From contig NZ_BMWH01000017.1 in the NCBI RefSeq assembly GCF_014651135.1, positions 97,991-161,990 on the forward strand: DNA of 64,000 bases. Reading direction: 5' to 3'. The notes below the pieces were generated by a model, which saw only the letters and a list, made by a program, of their open reading frames with translations, was not told where the DNA came from and made no database searches. Positions 40,791-49,594 of this stretch are shown here, piece after piece; position 1 is the stretch's first letter; each line of letters opens with the position of its first letter. The translations under genes and the position numbers were made by a program. This stretch comes from Streptomyces echinoruber. Its GTDB lineage: Bacteria; Actinomycetota; Actinomycetes; Streptomycetales; Streptomycetaceae.

Positions 40791-42390
40791 CGTAGACCCG
40801 CCGCAGTTCCACCTTCCGCACCTTCCCGGACACCGTCATCGGGAAGGTGTCGAGGACCTCCACCCGGCTCGGGATCTTGTAGTGGGCGAGCCGGCCCTCG
40901 CAGAAGGCCCGGACGTCCTGCAGGGTCGGCGGGTCGGCCGGGTCGCGCGGGATGACGCAGGCCAGGACCTCCTCGCCGTACTTCTCGTGCGGGACGCCGA
41001 CGACCTGGACGTCCCGGATCTTCGGGTGGGCGTAGAGGAACTCCTCGATCTCGCGCGGGTAGATGTTCTCGCCGCCGCGGATGATCATGTCCTTGATACG
41101 GCCGACGATCTCGACGTAGCCGTCCTCGCGCATCACGGCCAGGTCCCCGGTGTGCATCCAGCGCCCGGGGTCGATGGCCTCGGCGGTCTTCTCGGGCTCG
41201 TTCCAGTAGCCGAGCATCACGCTGTAGCCGCGGGTGCACAGCTCGCCGGCGCGGCCCCGTGGCAGGGTCACGCCCGTCGCCGGGTCGACGACCTTGACCT
41301 CGATGTGCGGCAGGACCCGGCCGACGGTGCCGGTGCGGTGCTCCAGGTCGTCGTCCATGCGGGTCTGCAGTGACACCGGGGAGGTCTCGGTCATGCCGTA
41401 GCAGATGGAGACCTGCTCCATGTGCATCTCGGCGACGACGCGTTTCATCACCTCCACCGGGCAGGGCGAGCCCGCCATGATGCCGGTGCGCAGCGAGGTG
41501 AGGTCGTAGGTCGCGAAGTCGGGCAGGTTCAGTTCGGCGATGAACATGGTCGGCACGCCGTACAGGGAGGTGCACCGCTCCTGCTGCACCGCCCGCAGCG
41601 TGGCCGCCGGGTCGAAGGACGGCGCGGGGATGACGATGCAGGCGCCGTGGGAGGTGGCCCCCAGGTTTCCCATGACCATGCCGAAGCAGTGGTAGAAGGG
41701 CACCGGCAGGCACACCCGGTCCTGTTCCGTGTAGCCGATGGTGCGGCCCACCCAGTAGCCGTTGTTGAGGATGTTGTGGTGGGAGAGTGTGGCTCCTTTC
41801 GGGAAGCCGGTGGTGCCCGAGGTGTACTGGATGTTGACCGGGTCGTCGCAGCTCAACTGGTCCTGGATCGCCGCCAGTTGTTCCTGCGGCACCGTGGCGG
41901 CCGCCGCGGTGAGCGCGTCCCAGGACGGGTCGCCGATGTAGACGGTCTCGCGCAGTTCGGGGCAGTTGCCGCGCACTTGGTCGACCAGCGCCCGGTAGTC
42001 GCTGCTCTTGTGTGCGAGGGAGGCGACGAGCAGCGAGATGCCGGACTGGTTGAGCACGTACTCCAGCTCGTGCGCCCGGTAGGCCGGGTTGATGTTCACC
42101 ATGATCGCGCCGATGCGGGCGGTGGCGTACTGGACGAGGACCCACTCGGGGCAGTTGATCGCCCAGATGCCGACCCGGTCGCCCTTGGCGATCCCCTTGG
42201 CGAGCAGTCCGCGGGCCACCTCGTCGACCGCGGCGCCGAATTCGGCGTATGTCCACCGCCGCCCGGACGGCACGTCGACGAGCGCCTCGCGTTCGGGGTG
42301 CGCGGCGATCGCCCGGTCGAGGCCGGCGCCGATGGTGTCGCCCAGCAGCGGCGTCTCGCTGGTGCCGTGGCTGTAGGAGAGGGTGGTCAC
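40783..42390 (-). CDS. Fatty-acyl-CoA synthetase (AMP-dependent)
   Basis: A 535-aa ANL ligase. Motifs: phosphate loop YTSGTTGFPKGAT, A5 CYGMTETSPV, A7 WMHTGDLAVM, hinge GRIKDMIIRGGENIYPREIEE and the catalytic lysine in TVSGKVRKVELR. The length and the VFYHCFGM-type VPFYHCFGMVMG segment match medium/long-chain acyl-CoA ligases of the FadD3/YngI group. It starts at GTG 42390 overlapping the stop of the upstream ligase (GTGA), so the two are coupled. Together they probably activate fatty or aryl acids for degradation. Its stop codon lies inside the last copy of the 14-bp repeat. Confidence 0.9.
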   Translation of the reverse strand: MTTLSYSHGTSETPLLGDTIGAGLDRAIAAHPEREALVDVPSGRRWTYAEFGAAVDEVARGLLAKGIAKGDRVGIWAINCPEWVLVQYATARIGAIMVNINPAYRAHELEYVLNQSGISLLVASLAHKSSDYRALVDQVRGNCPELRETVYIGDPSWDALTAAAATVPQEQLAAIQDQLSCDDPVNIQYTSGTTGFPKGATLSHHNILNNGYWVGRTIGYTEQDRVCLPVPFYHCFGMVMGNLGATSHGACIVIPAPSFDPAATLRAVQQERCTSLYGVPTMFIAELNLPDFATYDLTSLRTGIMAGSPCPVEVMKRVVAEMHMEQVSICYGMTETSPVSLQTRMDDDLEHRTGTVGRVLPHIEVKVVDPATGVTLPRGRAGELCTRGYSVMLGYWNEPEKTAEAIDPGRWMHTGDLAVMREDGYVEIVGRIKDMIIRGGENIYPREIEEFLYAHPKIRDVQVVGVPHEKYGEEVLACVIPRDPADPPTLQDVRAFCEGRLAHYKIPSRVEVLDTFPMTVSGKVRKVELRRVYGG

Positions 42391-44060
42391 CGGAAGTCCT
42401 CCTCGCGGTACTCGGTCGCCGAGCCCCGGGCGGTGGCCTCGCGCAGCTCGACGCGGCGGATCTTGCCGGACACGGTCTTGGGCAGGGGGGCGAACTCGAT
42501 GCGGCGGATGCGCTTGTAGGGGGCGAGCACCTCGCGGGAGTGCTCGAAGAGCACCTTGGCGGTGTCCGGTCCGGGCTCCCAGCCCTCCGCCAGCACCACG
42601 TACGCCTTCGGCACCGACAGCCGCACCTCGTCCGGCGCGGGCACGACGGCCGCCTCGGCGACGGCCTCGTGCTCCAGCAGGGCGCTCTCCAGCTCGAAGG
42701 GCGAGATGCGGTAGTCGGAGGACTTGAAGACGTCGTCGCTGCGGCCGGTGAAGGTGATGTAGCCGTCCTCGTCGCGGGAGCCGATGTCGCCGGTGCGGTA
42801 GTAGCCGCCCGCCATCGCCTCCGCGGTGCGGTCCGCGTCGCCGTGGTAGCCGGCCATCAGGCCCACGGGCCGCTGGGACAGGTCGAGCGCGATCTCGCCC
42901 TCCGCGGCGCCGGGCTCGCCGGTGACCGGGTCGAGCAGTTCGACGCGGTAGCCGGGGCTGGGGCGGCCCATGGAGCCGGGCTTGAGCGGCTGGCCGGGGG
43001 TGTTGGCGACCTGTACGGCGGTCTCGGTCTGCCCGAAGCCGTCCCGGATGGTCACCCCCCAGGCGCGCCGCACCTGCTCGATCACCTCGGGGTTGAGCGG
43101 TTCCCCGGCGGCGACCACCTCGCGCGGGGGCCGCCGCAGCTGGGTCAGGTCGGCCTGGATGAGCATGCGCCACACCGTCGGCGGGGCGCAGAACGTGGTC
43201 ACGCCCACGCGGTCCATCTCGGCCATGAGCCGGGCCGGGTCGAAGCGGGTGTAGTGGTGCACGAAGACCGTGGCCTCCGCGTTCCACGGCGCGAACAGGC
43301 TGGACCAGGCGTGCTTGGCCCAGCCCGGGGAGGAGATGTTCAGGTGCACGTCGCCGGGCTGCAGGCCGATCCAGTACATGGTCGCCAGGTGCCCGATCGG
43401 GTAGGAGGCGTGGGTGTGCTCCACCAGCTTCGGCAGCGAGGTCGTGCCGGAGGTGAAGTACAGCATCAGCGGGTCGTCGGCGAGGGTCGGCCCGTCCGGC
43501 AGGAACCGCGCGTCGGCGGCGTAGGCGTCCTCGTACGGCTCCCAGTTGCCCTCCGGCACCCCGCCCACCGCGATGCGCGTGTAGGTGCCGGGCACGTCGG
43601 CGAACTTGCCGGCGTCCCCGGCGCGCGCGATCACGTGCTTCACGCGGCCCCGTTCGACGCGGTCGCGCAGGTCGGCGGGGCCGAGCAGCGGGGTGGCCGG
43701 GATGACCACGGCGCGCAGTTTCATCGCGGCCAGCGCCGTCTCCCACAGCTCGACCTGGTTGCCGAGCATGACCAGGACCCGGTCCTCCGGTTCGACGCCG
43801 CGCTCGCGCAGCCGGTTGGCGACCCGGCTGGAGCGCTCCGCCATCTCGGCGAAGGACAGGCGCCGCTCGCTGCCGTCCTCCTCCACGATGTGCAGGGCGG
43901 TGCGGTCGTTGCCCTCGGCGATGACGTCGAACCAGTCGAGGGCCCAGTTGAAGTGCTCGGGCCGGGGCCAGGTGAAGCCCTCGTAGGCCGCCGTGTAGTC
44001 CTCGCGGTGCTCCAGCAGGAAGTCCCGCGCGCTGCGGAAGAGCTCGGTCGCCGTCGTCAT
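42387..44060 (-). CDS. Acyl-CoA synthetase (benzoate/medium-chain, AcsM-like)
   Basis: A 557-aa AMP-forming ligase opening ELFRSARDFLLEHREDYTAA and FNWALDWFDVIAEG, a signature of the medium-chain/benzoate-CoA ligase group. Motifs: MLYFTSGTTSLPKLVEH, DGFGQTETAVQV, YYRTGDIGSRDEDGY, FTGRSDDVFKSSDYRISPFE and KTVSGKIRRVELRE. ATG 44060. First gene of a two-ligase leftward operon, divergent from a GAF-LuxR regulator across 374 bp that contain two identical palindromes. It likely makes acyl-CoA for beta-oxidation. Confidence 0.9.
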   Translation of the reverse strand: MTTATELFRSARDFLLEHREDYTAAYEGFTWPRPEHFNWALDWFDVIAEGNDRTALHIVEEDGSERRLSFAEMAERSSRVANRLRERGVEPEDRVLVMLGNQVELWETALAAMKLRAVVIPATPLLGPADLRDRVERGRVKHVIARAGDAGKFADVPGTYTRIAVGGVPEGNWEPYEDAYAADARFLPDGPTLADDPLMLYFTSGTTSLPKLVEHTHASYPIGHLATMYWIGLQPGDVHLNISSPGWAKHAWSSLFAPWNAEATVFVHHYTRFDPARLMAEMDRVGVTTFCAPPTVWRMLIQADLTQLRRPPREVVAAGEPLNPEVIEQVRRAWGVTIRDGFGQTETAVQVANTPGQPLKPGSMGRPSPGYRVELLDPVTGEPGAAEGEIALDLSQRPVGLMAGYHGDADRTAEAMAGGYYRTGDIGSRDEDGYITFTGRSDDVFKSSDYRISPFELESALLEHEAVAEAAVVPAPDEVRLSVPKAYVVLAEGWEPGPDTAKVLFEHSREVLAPYKRIRRIEFAPLPKTVSGKIRRVELREATARGSATEYREEDFR

Positions 44061-44253
44061 CTGTCCTCCTCGCTGTTCTGGTCGCTCGCTCCGGGCGCTC
44101 ACAGCCGTTCCGGGCGCGCGACCGTGCCCGGCCCCTCGGGCCGGTGCGCGCTCACGCGTCCGGAACCGGCGCGCCCCACGGCTGGCTCCCGCGGTGCCGG
44201 ACCATTGCCGGGCGGCTCCCGCACATCGTGTAATCCGTGATGCAGGTCTCACT

Positions 44254-44269
44254 ACCCCCGAACGGGGGT
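44254..44269. promoter_or_regulatory. Operator candidate 1, ACCCCC-GAAC-GGGGGT
   Basis: A perfect 6-bp inverted repeat around GAAC, 194 bp upstream of the acyl-CoA synthetase start. An identical 16-mer lies exactly 32 bp downstream (44286-44301), about three helical turns away, on the same face of the DNA. Confidence 0.75.
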
Positions 44270-44285
44270 GTACGCCTGTGGCAGG

Positions 44286-44301
44286 ACCCCCGAACGGGGG
44301 T
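44286..44301. promoter_or_regulatory. Operator candidate 2, ACCCCC-GAAC-GGGGGT
   Basis: Second identical copy of the palindrome, 134 bp before the GAF-LuxR start. The flanks also match in part (GTGTACGCC against GTGTCGCCG), consistent with a duplicated binding site for a dimeric regulator. Confidence 0.75.
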
Positions 44302-44434
44302 GTCGCCGCGGGAAAGGCCCCGTGCCCGGGCCCGGACCGCGCGGAGGGCTCACCCGCACGGGGGCGCCACCGCGGGGCCGGGCCGCGGACCGGGGACTCC
44401 CCCGCGGGAAGGGCCGCGACGAAGGGGCAGACAA

Positions 44435-45268
44435 GTGACGGCAGAGGCGGCCGTGGCGGTCGACATACGGAACGCGCTGGTACGGCTGCAGCGGACGACG
44501 GGACTCCCCGTCGCGTTCGGCGGCCTGGTCGACCCCGGCCGGCACCAGGTGCGCATCAGCGAGCTGAGCGGGACGGCGACGCCGGCGCTGCGCGCGCTCA
44601 CGGTGGCCTCGGGCAACGGCCTGGGCGGCAAGGCGGTGGCCCTGGCCCGGCCGTGCGCGGTGACGGACTACTCCTCCTCCCGGCAGATCAGCCACGAGTA
44701 CGACGCCCCGGTGGCCGCGGAGGGGCTGCGGTCGATCCTGGCGGTGCCGATCGTGGTGCGGCGCCGGGTGCGCGGCGTGCTCTACGGCGCCCTGCGCACC
44801 GTCCAGCCGCTGGGCGACCGCACCCTCACCGCGGCCGTGGAGGCGGCGCGGGACGTCGAGCAGGCGCTGGTGGTCCGGGAGGAGGCGCGGGAGCTGCTGG
44901 GCGCGGTGCGGCCGGAGCCCGTCCAAGGCGGCGCGGCGGGGCCGGCCTGGGAGCAGGTGCGGGAGGCGCACGCGGCGCTGCGGGCCCTGGTCCCCCGGAT
45001 CACCGACCCGGACCTGCGGGCCGAACTCCTCGGCGTGTGCGGGCTGTTGGCCACGGGGGTGCCGACCGGGCGGGTGTCGCTGGCGCCCCGGGAGGTGGAC
45101 GTGCTGGCGTGTGTGGCCGAGGGGGCGACGAACGCCGGCGTGGCCGAGCGGCTGGGGCTGCGCCCGGAGACGGTGAAGGCCTACCTGCGGTCGGCCATGC
45201 GCAAGCTCGGCGCGCACACCCGCGGCGAGGCGGTGGTCGCCGCCCGCCGGGCGGGGGTGCTGCCGTGA
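44435..45268 (+). CDS. GAF-domain LuxR-family regulator
   Basis: A 277-aa regulator: residues 10-150 form a GAF-like ligand domain (LPVAFGGLVDPGRHQVRISEL, ALTVASGNGLGGKAVALARP, RSILAVPIVVRRRVRGVLYG). Residues 205-270 form a LuxR HTH with SLAPREVDVLACVAEG and VAERLGLRPETVKAYLRSAMRKLG. Start GTG 44435 with AAGGGG seven bases before it. Being divergent from the two-ligase operon with twin palindromes between them, it very likely regulates that operon, perhaps in response to an acyl-CoA or aromatic acid held by the GAF domain. Confidence 0.87.
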   Translation: MTAEAAVAVDIRNALVRLQRTTGLPVAFGGLVDPGRHQVRISELSGTATPALRALTVASGNGLGGKAVALARPCAVTDYSSSRQISHEYDAPVAAEGLRSILAVPIVVRRRVRGVLYGALRTVQPLGDRTLTAAVEAARDVEQALVVREEARELLGAVRPEPVQGGAAGPAWEQVREAHAALRALVPRITDPDLRAELLGVCGLLATGVPTGRVSLAPREVDVLACVAEGATNAGVAERLGLRPETVKAYLRSAMRKLGAHTRGEAVVAARRAGVLP

Positions 45269-45341
45269 GGGGTGGCTGTCGTAGGCGTAGGGGACGGCTG
45301 TCGTAAGGGGCAGCCGTCGTAAGGTGCGGCTGTCGTGGGCG
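45264..45341. repeat. 16-bp tandem repeat overlapping the regulator stop codon
   Basis: GTAAGGGGCAGCCGTC, GTAGGGGACGGCTGTC and GTAAGGTGCGGCTGTC are variants of a 16-bp unit present about four times. The first variant includes the TGA stop (45266-45268). The rest of the gap to 45657 is C-rich with no gene; AGGAGGGG at 45646-45653 serves the next start. Confidence 0.75.
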
Positions 45342-45657
45342 GGTTGTTCGGGCAGGCGGCCGGGAGTTGCCGGCGCGCCCGCGATGCCCCGGCCCGGCCC
45401 TCACGGCCCCCCTGGCCCGGCATCCGCGGCCGTTCCTGCCCGGCCCTTACGCCTGCCCCCTGCCGCCCCCCTGCGGCCGCCCTCACGGCCGTTCCTGCCC
45501 GGCCCCCACGGCCGCCCCGGCGGCACCGCCCATTCCCTCCCCGCCCCGGTGAATTTCCGCCGCCGCGCCGCTCCCGGCCCTTTTCGGACTTACCGCCCGC
45601 CCGATTTCCGGCACCGGTGCCTAAACTTTGGCCAGAACACGACACAGGAGGGGAGCG

Positions 45658-48468
45658 GTGACCGTGCGACGGGAGTTCCAGGAGCCGGCGAGCTACCGCT
45701 CCGACCTGGTCATCGGCCGGGAGCAGCCGTACGCGACGGCGCGCGCGCAGCTCGGCCGGGGCGGCAGCGTGCTCCTGCACGGTCCGGCCGGAATAGGAAA
45801 GTCGACATTGCTGCGGGCATTGGCCGCGGAATACGGCGCCACGGCCCGCACCGTGTTGCGCTGCTCGGCGACCGAGTCCGAATCGCACCTGCCGTTCCTG
45901 GCGCTCGCCGACCTCTTCGGCCTGGTCCTGGACCGGGTGTCCGGCCGGCTGCCCGCGGCGCAGCGCACGGCGCTGGAGTCCGCGCTCACCGGCCGCGGCG
46001 ACTCCACCCTGCACAGCGACGGCCTCGCGCTGCGCCTGGCGGTGCTGTCGGCGCTGCGCGCGCTGGCCGCCGACGGCCCGGTGCTGGTGGTCGCCGACGA
46101 CCTGCAGTGGCTGGACGCGGCCAGCGCGGAGCTGCTCGGCTTCGCCGCCCGCCGCCTGGGCGACACCCCGGTGCGGCTGCTGTGCGCGGTGCGCACCGAG
46201 GGCGAGGAGTACGACCGTCACCTGCGCGCCTGCCCGCCGGACACGCTCGCCGTCCGCCTCGGCCCGCTCACCCGCGCGCAGGTCTCCGAGCTGCTCACCC
46301 ACCGCGGCTACACCGGCCTGCCCCGCTCCACCGTCCGCGACATCCACCGCACCAGCGGCGGCAACCCGCTCTTCGCCCTGGAACTGGGCCGCGCCCTCGC
46401 CGAGAGCCCCACCGCGCCCCGCCCCGGCGAGCCGCTGCCGGTGCCGACCTCGCTGCGGGCGCTGGTGCTCAGCCGGCTGGAGATGCTGTCCGCCGAGGCG
46501 CGCCGCACGCTGCTGGTGGCCAGCGCCGGCGCGCGCCCCACGCTGGCGCTGCTGCACGCGGCGGGCCGCGCCGACGCCGAGGCCGAGTGCGCGCGGGCCG
46601 CCGAGCTGGGCCTGCTGGTCACCGACCCGGACGAGCCGGCCCTGCGGTTCGCGCACCCGCTGATCTCGGCGGCGCTGTACGCGGAGGCGCCCGCGCAGGA
46701 GCGGCGCGCGGCGCACGCGGCGCTGTCCACGGCGGCCTCCGACCCGATCGAGCGGGCCCGTCACCTGGCCCTGGCCACCACCGGCACCGACCCGGAGGTG
46801 GCCGCCCGGCTCGCCGAGGCCGCCGCGCTGGCCCGGGACCGCGGCGCCCCCTCGGTGGCGGCCTCCCTCGGGCTGCTGGCCGCCCGGCACACCCCGCCGG
46901 ACGGCGTGCCCGGCCCGGAGGAACACCGGCTGCAGGCCGCCGAGGACGCGATCACCGCGGGCGAGGTGGACCTGGCGCGGGACATCGCGCGCGAGGTGCT
47001 GGCCCGGACGACCGATCCGGCGGAGCGGGTGCGGGCCTGGATCGTGGTGATCGACACCGCGGGTCAGGCCATGACGGAGGTCGACTCGGTCTTCCCGCAG
47101 GCCCTGGCCGACGCCGGCGACGACCCGCGGCTGCTCGCCCTCATCCACTACCAGCTCGCCTGGCGGGCGCTGCTGGTGCAGGGCGACTTCGCCGAGGCGC
47201 GGGAGGAGGCCGCGCACGCGGCGCGGCTGGCGGCGCGCGGCGGCGACCGCCGCACCGAGCTGATGGCGCTGTCCTTCCAGGCGCAGACCGAGACCCTGAT
47301 GGGCCACCCGGACGCCCCGGCGACCATCAAGCGCGCGTTGCGGGAGCCGCAGGACCCGGAGGTGGCGTGCCACCACAACGGCGCCGGCTCGGCCCGCTTC
47401 CGCTGGCTGATCATGAGCGACCGGCTGGCCGAGGCCCGCACCACGATCACCGGGCTGCTGCGCGAGGTGCGGCGGCGCGGCTCGGTGGAGAGCGAGGTGC
47501 ACTTCCTGCGCGGCCTGGCCGAGACCGAGCTGCGCTCCGGGCACTGCTCGCGCGCCCTGGACCTGGCCCGGGAGAGCCTCGGGCTGGCCCGTGACACCGG
47601 CATCGGCGAGGGCGCCTCCGCCATGCTCACCTCGCTGGCGGAGGCCTCCGGCGGGGACACCGGCCGGGCGCTGGCGCTGGCCCGGGAGGCGGCGGAGCAC
47701 GCCGAGGAGGACGGCGACCAGATGTACCTGTCGCGGGCCCTGGGCGCCCTGGGGTACGCCCAGTTGGTGGCCGGGGACGCGCGGGCGGCCGTGGCGTCGC
47801 TGCGGCGGGTGCGGGAGCTGGAGCGGAGCCTGGGCATCACCGATCCGGCGCGCGGCCGCTGGCACGGGGACCTGGCCGAGGCGCTGGTCGCGATCGGGGA
47901 GCCGGCCGAGGCGCAGGACGTCATCGACACCACGCGCGAGCACGCGCTGCGGCTGGGCCGGGAGAGCGTGCTGGCCGTGCTGGACCGGTCGGAGGCGCTG
48001 GTGCTCGCGGCGCGCGGCGAGGTGGAGGCGGCCGCGGGCCGGCTGGCGTCCGTGCGGGACCGGCTCGGCAAGCTCGGCTACGGCCTGGAGGAGGCGCGGG
48101 CCGCGTTCGCGCTGGCCCGGCTGCGCTTCGGCGGGGCCGGGGCGGCGGCGTTCGAGGAGGCGGCGCGGCTGTTCCGGCGGTGCCGGGCGCTGCCGTGGCT
48201 GCGGGCCGTCGAGGCGGCCGCGGCCGGGACCGCGGCGGAGCACGCCGAGGCGCGGCCCGCCGCTCCCGCCGCGCTGGAGGGGCTGGCGGCGATGGAGCGG
48301 CGGGTCGCCGCGCTCGTCATGGAGGGCGCCACCAACCGGGAGATCGCCGCGCGGCTGTTCATCAGCGTCAAGACGGTCGAGGCGACCCTGACCCGCGTCT
48401 ACCGCAAACTCGGGATCCGTTCGCGGGTGGACATCGTCAGACTGGCGGCGGGCCGCCCGCCGGCGTAG
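45658..48468 (+). CDS. LAL-type (large ATP-binding LuxR) transcriptional regulator
   Basis: A 936-aa LAL regulator. An N-terminal AAA/STAND ATPase carries Walker A at residues 42-50 (GPAGIGKST) and Walker B VLVVADDLQWLD. A long helical middle (tetratricopeptide-like, residues about 300-850) is followed by a C-terminal LuxR HTH (VAALVMEGATNREIAARLFI, then SVKTVEATLTRVYRKLGIRS). Such activators often control antibiotic clusters or sugar uptake. No cluster lies immediately next to it, so its target is unknown. Start GTG 45658; GTG 45664 is an alternative, both near AGGAGGGG. Confidence 0.9.
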   Translation: MTVRREFQEPASYRSDLVIGREQPYATARAQLGRGGSVLLHGPAGIGKSTLLRALAAEYGATARTVLRCSATESESHLPFLALADLFGLVLDRVSGRLPAAQRTALESALTGRGDSTLHSDGLALRLAVLSALRALAADGPVLVVADDLQWLDAASAELLGFAARRLGDTPVRLLCAVRTEGEEYDRHLRACPPDTLAVRLGPLTRAQVSELLTHRGYTGLPRSTVRDIHRTSGGNPLFALELGRALAESPTAPRPGEPLPVPTSLRALVLSRLEMLSAEARRTLLVASAGARPTLALLHAAGRADAEAECARAAELGLLVTDPDEPALRFAHPLISAALYAEAPAQERRAAHAALSTAASDPIERARHLALATTGTDPEVAARLAEAAALARDRGAPSVAASLGLLAARHTPPDGVPGPEEHRLQAAEDAITAGEVDLARDIAREVLARTTDPAERVRAWIVVIDTAGQAMTEVDSVFPQALADAGDDPRLLALIHYQLAWRALLVQGDFAEAREEAAHAARLAARGGDRRTELMALSFQAQTETLMGHPDAPATIKRALREPQDPEVACHHNGAGSARFRWLIMSDRLAEARTTITGLLREVRRRGSVESEVHFLRGLAETELRSGHCSRALDLARESLGLARDTGIGEGASAMLTSLAEASGGDTGRALALAREAAEHAEEDGDQMYLSRALGALGYAQLVAGDARAAVASLRRVRELERSLGITDPARGRWHGDLAEALVAIGEPAEAQDVIDTTREHALRLGRESVLAVLDRSEALVLAARGEVEAAAGRLASVRDRLGKLGYGLEEARAAFALARLRFGGAGAAAFEEAARLFRRCRALPWLRAVEAAAAGTAAEHAEARPAAPAALEGLAAMERRVAALVMEGATNREIAARLFISVKTVEATLTRVYRKLGIRSRVDIVRLAAGRPPA

Positions 48469-48545
48469 CCGCCCGGCGGGTCGCCCGGTGATGTGGCCGC
48501 CCGGCGGGTCGCCCGGTGGTGTAGCCGCCCGGTGGGCCGTCCGCG
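48464..48545. repeat. 28-bp tandem repeat beginning at the LAL stop codon
   Basis: The unit starting GTAGCCGCCCGGCGGGTC repeats about 2.7 times with 28-bp spacing. The first copy contains the TAG stop (48466-48468) of the regulator. Confidence 0.8.
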
Positions 48546-48727
48546 CGGCCACCGAGGGTTTTCCCTCCCCCAACTCCCTTAGGGGCTTCCCTCATTGGGA
48601 GCCGCCGGACGCCGTCCTAGCGTGAGGGCGTGCCGCTCGCCCGGGCACACGGGGAGTCCGTCCCGGAATCCCCGTGCACCACCCCCACCCGCGCGCCCCC
48701 ACCGGCAACCCCCTTGCGAGGAGACGC

Positions 48728-49189
48728 ATGTCCGGCCTGACCCGCGCCAGACGGGCCGCCGCCCGCACCGCCGCGGCCGCTGCCGCCCGCGCGGCCGGCG
48801 CCGCCGTCCGCGTCCCGGGCCGGGCGACGACCTGTACGACCGGCGGCCTCGCCGGCCGGCCGCGGACCGCGACCGCGCCCCTCGTCCCCGGCTCCCACCC
48901 CGGCAAGGCCCGCCGCGGGCCCTGCCACGGCTCCGGCTCCGCCGCGAGCGACACGATCTGCCCCGGACACCCGTCCGGTGGCGTGGACACCTGCCAGGGC
49001 GACAGCGGCGGCCCCCTCCTCAGCGGGGGCGTCCTGGCAGGGATCACTTCCCGGGGCGGGAACCGCGCCGGGGCGGGGCGCCCGGAGGCGCGCACCCGGC
49101 CCGCCGGGCCGGCCGCGTTCCCCGGCCGCGTGCGCGCACGGGGCGTCGTGCGCACACGGGGCGTCTCCCATCCCGGAAGACCTGCCTGA
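48728..49189 (+). pseudogene. Trypsin-like (S1) serine protease remnant, internally deleted
   Basis: The frame starts at ATG 48728 after a good ribosome site (GAGGAG) and encodes a degraded Ala/Arg-rich signal peptide. It then jumps to the end of an S1 protease: ICPGHPSGGVDTCQGDSGGP is the substrate pocket and catalytic serine region (GDSGG), with LAGITSRGG following. The domains carrying the catalytic His and Asp are absent, and the sequence after ITSRGG is unrelated GC-rich coding. The surviving serine motif shows what the gene was; the product cannot be an active protease. Confidence 0.72.
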
Positions 49190-49594
49190 GGACCCCGAGG
49201 ACCCCTCAGGTGCATGCCGGGGGGGGCGCTGCGAGCCTCCACGAGCGGCCCGCAGCGCCCCCTCTCCATGCCGCCCCGCTCCCTCTCTGTCCCCTCCTGG
49301 TCTCCCTGCTCCCTCCTGGCCTCCCTGTCTCTTCTGGCCTCCCTGCGCCCCGCGCCGTCCCCACTCCCGGGGGCGTTCGTCCCGTACGCCCTGCTCGGCA
49401 GCCTGCCCGGTGATCGCCGCACGCCCCACCCGGCAGGCCGCCGACGCAGCCCCGGCCCCGGGAGGCAGCCGCGACGCCCCGGCGACGCGCCCGGCGTGAG
49501 GAGAGTCCCGGCCCGTGAGGCGACGGCACGGGACCCGTGCCGTCGTACCCGGACACCCGGGCGTCCGCCCGTGACCGGACCGCGCGGGCGGGCC
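49190..49594. other. 405-bp convergent gap with one hairpin and CTCCCTG repeats
   Basis: Arms GGGGGCGCTGCG (49222-49233) and CGCAGCGCCCCC (49251-49262) form a strong hairpin that may terminate the protease remnant. After it come CTCCTGGCCTCCCTG-like repeats (about 49285-49350). No gene is supported. Confidence 0.55.

Noticed and set aside
40783..43746. A 987-codon minus-strand frame that seems to fuse two ligases
   Set aside because: The upstream third is out-of-frame translation of the first synthetase. The real gene starts at GTG 42390 with a ribosome site and overlaps the previous stop.
45181..48573. A long minus-strand frame opposite the LAL regulator
   Set aside because: It is the complement of a well-conserved regulator and has no recognisable domain.
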